Positions 7,400 to 8,631 of a stretch of DNA of 8,631 bases are shown here, one piece after another (the stretch's first letter is position 1; the number at the start of each line of letters is the position of its first letter). A program made the position numbers and the translations under genes. The notes under the pieces are model-generated. The model worked only from the letters and a program-made list of their open reading frames with translations, was not told where the DNA came from and searched no databases. Origin of the DNA: Candidatus Igneacidithiobacillus taiwanensis (lineage in GTDB: Bacteria > Pseudomonadota > Gammaproteobacteria > Acidithiobacillales > Acidithiobacillaceae); the NCBI GenBank assembly GCA_002341825.1, contig DDOU01000057.1, forward strand, positions 3,195 to 11,825. Reading direction: 5' to 3'.

Positions 7400-7690
7400 C
7401 TAGTCGCGCTCGATCCAGTAGTCCGGGGCGCGGTGTAAATGCGCGACCGCGACGATGTAAATGAGGTCAGGCTCGACCGAATAGAGCAGCTTGTAAGGAA
7501 AGCGGCTCAGGATCAAGCGCCGGATGTCGCCGTGCTCGACGGGCGCTGCCAACGGCCAGTGGCGCAGACGCGACAGAGCTTCGCGAACCTCGGTGCGAAA
7601 TCGCGCCCCCAGCCCGGTGACCTGCCGTTCGTAGTAGCGTTCGCCGTCCTCGAATTCCAGTTTCGCCTCGGGTGAAAACGCGATGCGCAT
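7400..7690 (-). CDS. RelE/ParE-family type II toxin
   Basis: A 96-residue protein of the RelE/ParE toxin fold; members cleave ribosome-bound mRNA or inhibit gyrase, and the sequence does not decide which. It shows an N-terminal FSPEAKLEFEDGERYYE helix region (6-21), an internal RRLIL...FPYKLLY strand pair (57-70) and the C-terminal IVAVAHLHRAPDYW block (79-92). His84, Arg87 and Tyr91 sit where ParE-like proteins carry conserved residues. The ATG at 7690 overlaps the antitoxin stop by one base (TGATG). A TTG one codon earlier is less likely. The antitoxin-first order is standard. The gene sits between mod and the res-derived scar, so it is embedded in the restriction operon. No damage is visible. 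Confidence 0.88.
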   Translation of the reverse strand: MRIAFSPEAKLEFEDGERYYERQVTGLGARFRTEVREALSRLRHWPLAAPVEHGDIRRLILSRFPYKLLYSVEPDLIYIVAVAHLHRAPDYWIERD

Positions 7691-7896
7691 CAAAATGTCC
7701 CGACTACGTCCTCGGCCGGGATACCTTTGACTTGCCCGGAACGATAGGCCGCAAGACGCCGCTCCGCTTCCTCGATCCAGAGTCGATCCAGCTCTGGGTC
7801 TGGCTGATCAAGGCTGTGCGCGATTTGGTCCATCAATGCAAAACGCTCGGCTGGCGAAAGTTTCAAGGCCGAATCGATGAGTTCCTTCGTATTCAT
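7690..7896 (-). CDS. Addiction-module antitoxin (TIGR02574-type)
   Basis: A 68-residue acidic protein of the putative addiction module component family, which pairs with RelE/ParE toxins. It has the family layout: ALKLSPAERFALMD (10-23), SLDQPDPELDRLW (28-40), EEAERRLAAYRSG (42-54) and KGIPAEDV (57-64). It would bind and neutralise the toxin encoded directly downstream (one-base overlap). The ATG at 7896 has GAGGG six bases upstream and overlaps the stop of the 48-codon ORF (ATGA). The frame is open back to a GTG at 8043 overlapping the mod stop, but those 49 extra codons lack family similarity. Other members of the family start at the equivalent of Met7896. Confidence 0.87.
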   Translation of the reverse strand: MNTKELIDSALKLSPAERFALMDQIAHSLDQPDPELDRLWIEEAERRLAAYRSGQVKGIPAEDVVGTF

Positions 7897-8039
7897 GGTG
7901 AGCCCTCGTTGGTCCGTGATGATCGAAGTCGTGCCGGGTTTGTATCGATGCCATATTGCGCCCTGCACGCCGCGCGCACCAGTGCATCGCTCGCGCCGCG
8001 TAGTTCTTTGTTCTGGAAAAGCGGAAAAGGTTTCTTCAC
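7893..8039 (-). CDS. Short ORF with LRG..AL.RAA.RA motif, possibly truncated by frameshift
   Basis: A 48-codon frame starting with a GTG directly after the mod stop (TGA-GTG, no gap). It ends in a TGA overlapping the antitoxin ATG. Residues 12-27 (ELRGASDALVRAACRA) match the small protein at 6428-6646 (DLRGSWPALQRAAQRA) at 10 of 16 positions, so the two look related. After residue 27 the similarity stops in this frame. The neighbouring frame, shared with the antitoxin, continues with a GT..II pattern like the longer protein's TGTELIIS. A one-base indel near 7950-7965 may therefore have shortened it. Function is unknown. The tight junctions on both sides support translation; the small size limits certainty. 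Confidence 0.6.
   Translation of the reverse strand: MKKPFPLFQNKELRGASDALVRAACRAQYGIDTNPARLRSSRTNEGSP
7903..7907 (-). promoter_or_regulatory. Shine-Dalgarno for the antitoxin start
   Basis: GAGGG on the minus strand, 6 bases before the ATG at 7896. It supports the internal start of the antitoxin over the upstream GTG at 8043. Confidence 0.55.
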
Positions 8040-8143
8040 TCACAGCTCCAGCGCGTACGGGGTCTGCTTGAAGGTGATATTTTCCCGCCCCAGACGCGAC
8101 GCGCCCAGACGGCAGGCAGCGGCGTAGATCACTTTCGGGCCGG
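8040..8143 (-). repeat. Direct repeat B, copy 2 (3' end of mod)
   Basis: The last 33 codons and stop of mod. Partner of the diverged tail at 7167-7270, in the same orientation. Confidence 0.88.
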
Positions 8144-8631
8144 CGAACTTGGGCAGCGCATCGAACACCGGGCCGGTGAGCACATTGCCGCCGTTGACAG
8201 ATTTGTCCTTGAGGATGCCGTTGTAGAGCAGGTAGATGGCGCGGCCCTCGAAGATGCCCAGCAGTGGCGAATCAGCAGCGCCAGTGAAGCCCGTGCCGGT
8301 CTCGGCGAACCAGACGAACTCGGCCAGTTGCGCGAATGTCACATCGCTGCGGATTTGGCCGTCGGCATCGAACAAGGGTTCGGCGGACAGGCGGCAGAAC
8401 TGGAAGCCGCCGCCGAGGCCCTCTACTGTTTGCCCTTTGGCGTTGGTGTAGCCTTCCGCCACACGTTTGACGCGCTCGCGGGTGACGTTCTGGGCGATGT
8501 GCTCGTCCATCTCGACCAAGATGAAGCGGCGCTTGCCGCCGTCTTCGGCGTTTTGTTTGAGCACGGCGTGGGCGGTAGTGCCAGAACCGGCAAAGCTGTC
8601 GAGGATGAGGGAATCTTTGTCGGTGGCGATT
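8040..8631 (-). CDS. mod: Type III-like DNA methyltransferase Mod, C-terminal part (5' end outside window)
   Basis: Adenine-N6 methyltransferase subunit that sets the target sequence and protects host DNA. 196 codons are visible and the frame is open to the window edge. Motif I for S-adenosylmethionine, DSFAGSGTTAHAV, lies at about 8562-8602, followed by ILVEMDEHIAQNVT.ER..RV. Motif I near the C-terminus fits the beta-class order (DPPY first), as in type III Mod; the DPPY itself is off the window. The tail contains GGGFQFCRLS and a final GPKVIYAA...ITFKQ block. The stop is directly followed by the GTG of the 48-codon ORF. Any simple repeats that could make it phase-variable would be in the unseen 5' part. 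The last 33 residues are only about 70% identical to the second mod tail at 7167-7270. Confidence 0.9.
   Translation of the reverse strand, partial: IATDKDSLILDSFAGSGTTAHAVLKQNAEDGGKRRFILVEMDEHIAQNVTRERVKRVAEGYTNAKGQTVEGLGGGFQFCRLSAEPLFDADGQIRSDVTFAQLAEFVWFAETGTGFTGAADSPLLGIFEGRAIYLLYNGILKDKSVNGGNVLTGPVFDALPKFAGPKVIYAAACRLGASRLGRENITFKQTPYALEL

Noticed and set aside
7897..8043. Antitoxin starting at GTG 8043 (49 extra residues)
   Set aside because: The added residues are unlike the TIGR02574 family, and ATG 7896 has a good Shine-Dalgarno. Part of the stretch codes for the LRG-motif ORF in a different frame.
1..8631. tRNA or rRNA genes, CRISPR array, insertion sequence ends, att sites
   Set aside because: By eye I found no regularly spaced repeats, no transposase-like motifs and no tRNA-like cloverleaf; the only clear repeats are the res-head and mod-tail pairs.

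Overview
The window joins two blocks that read toward each other. It looks like a chromosomal segment of a GC-rich Gram-negative proteobacterium. The evidence is a lipopolysaccharide heptose kinase, a UDP-glucose dehydrogenase, a TtcA-type tRNA thiolase and Hsp33 in one operon. The mix would fit a gamma-proteobacterium or an Acidithiobacillus-like lineage, but the window alone does not fix the genus.

Left block (1-3283, plus strand): a tightly packed housekeeping operon. It holds the 3' half of ugd (UDP-glucose 6-dehydrogenase), rfaE1 (heptose-7-phosphate kinase), ttcA (tRNA 2-thiocytidine synthase) and hslO (Hsp33 chaperone). The genes overlap or lie a few bases apart. The first two feed surface polysaccharide synthesis. 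The last two are cytosolic proteins with essential cysteine clusters.

Middle (3284-3450): a short region between convergent blocks. I see no gene and no convincing terminator in it.

Right block (3451-8631, minus strand): a rearranged restriction-modification / toxin-antitoxin island. In transcription order it holds: the 3' end of a type III-like mod methyltransferase; a 48-codon ORF with an LRG..AL.RAA.RA motif; an addiction-module antitoxin (TIGR02574 type) with a RelE/ParE toxin; a 76-codon in-frame chimera of a Res N-terminus and a different Mod C-terminus; a zeta-toxin-like kinase; a 72-codon protein carrying the same LRG motif; an apparently intact 899-residue Res helicase-nuclease; and a 93-codon in-frame remnant joining an McrB-like N-terminus to an McrC-like segment. 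Neighbouring reading frames touch, overlap by 1-4 bases, or are 2 bases apart, so the block reads as one translationally coupled unit.

The most interesting point is the structure of the island. The simplest reading is that two tandem mod-(small ORF + toxin cassette)-res operons once stood here. One deletion then removed most of the first res and most of the second mod. It left a hybrid mod1/res2 system with two different toxin cassettes nested inside it and a small chimeric ORF as the scar. A second in-frame deletion collapsed a downstream McrBC locus in the same way.
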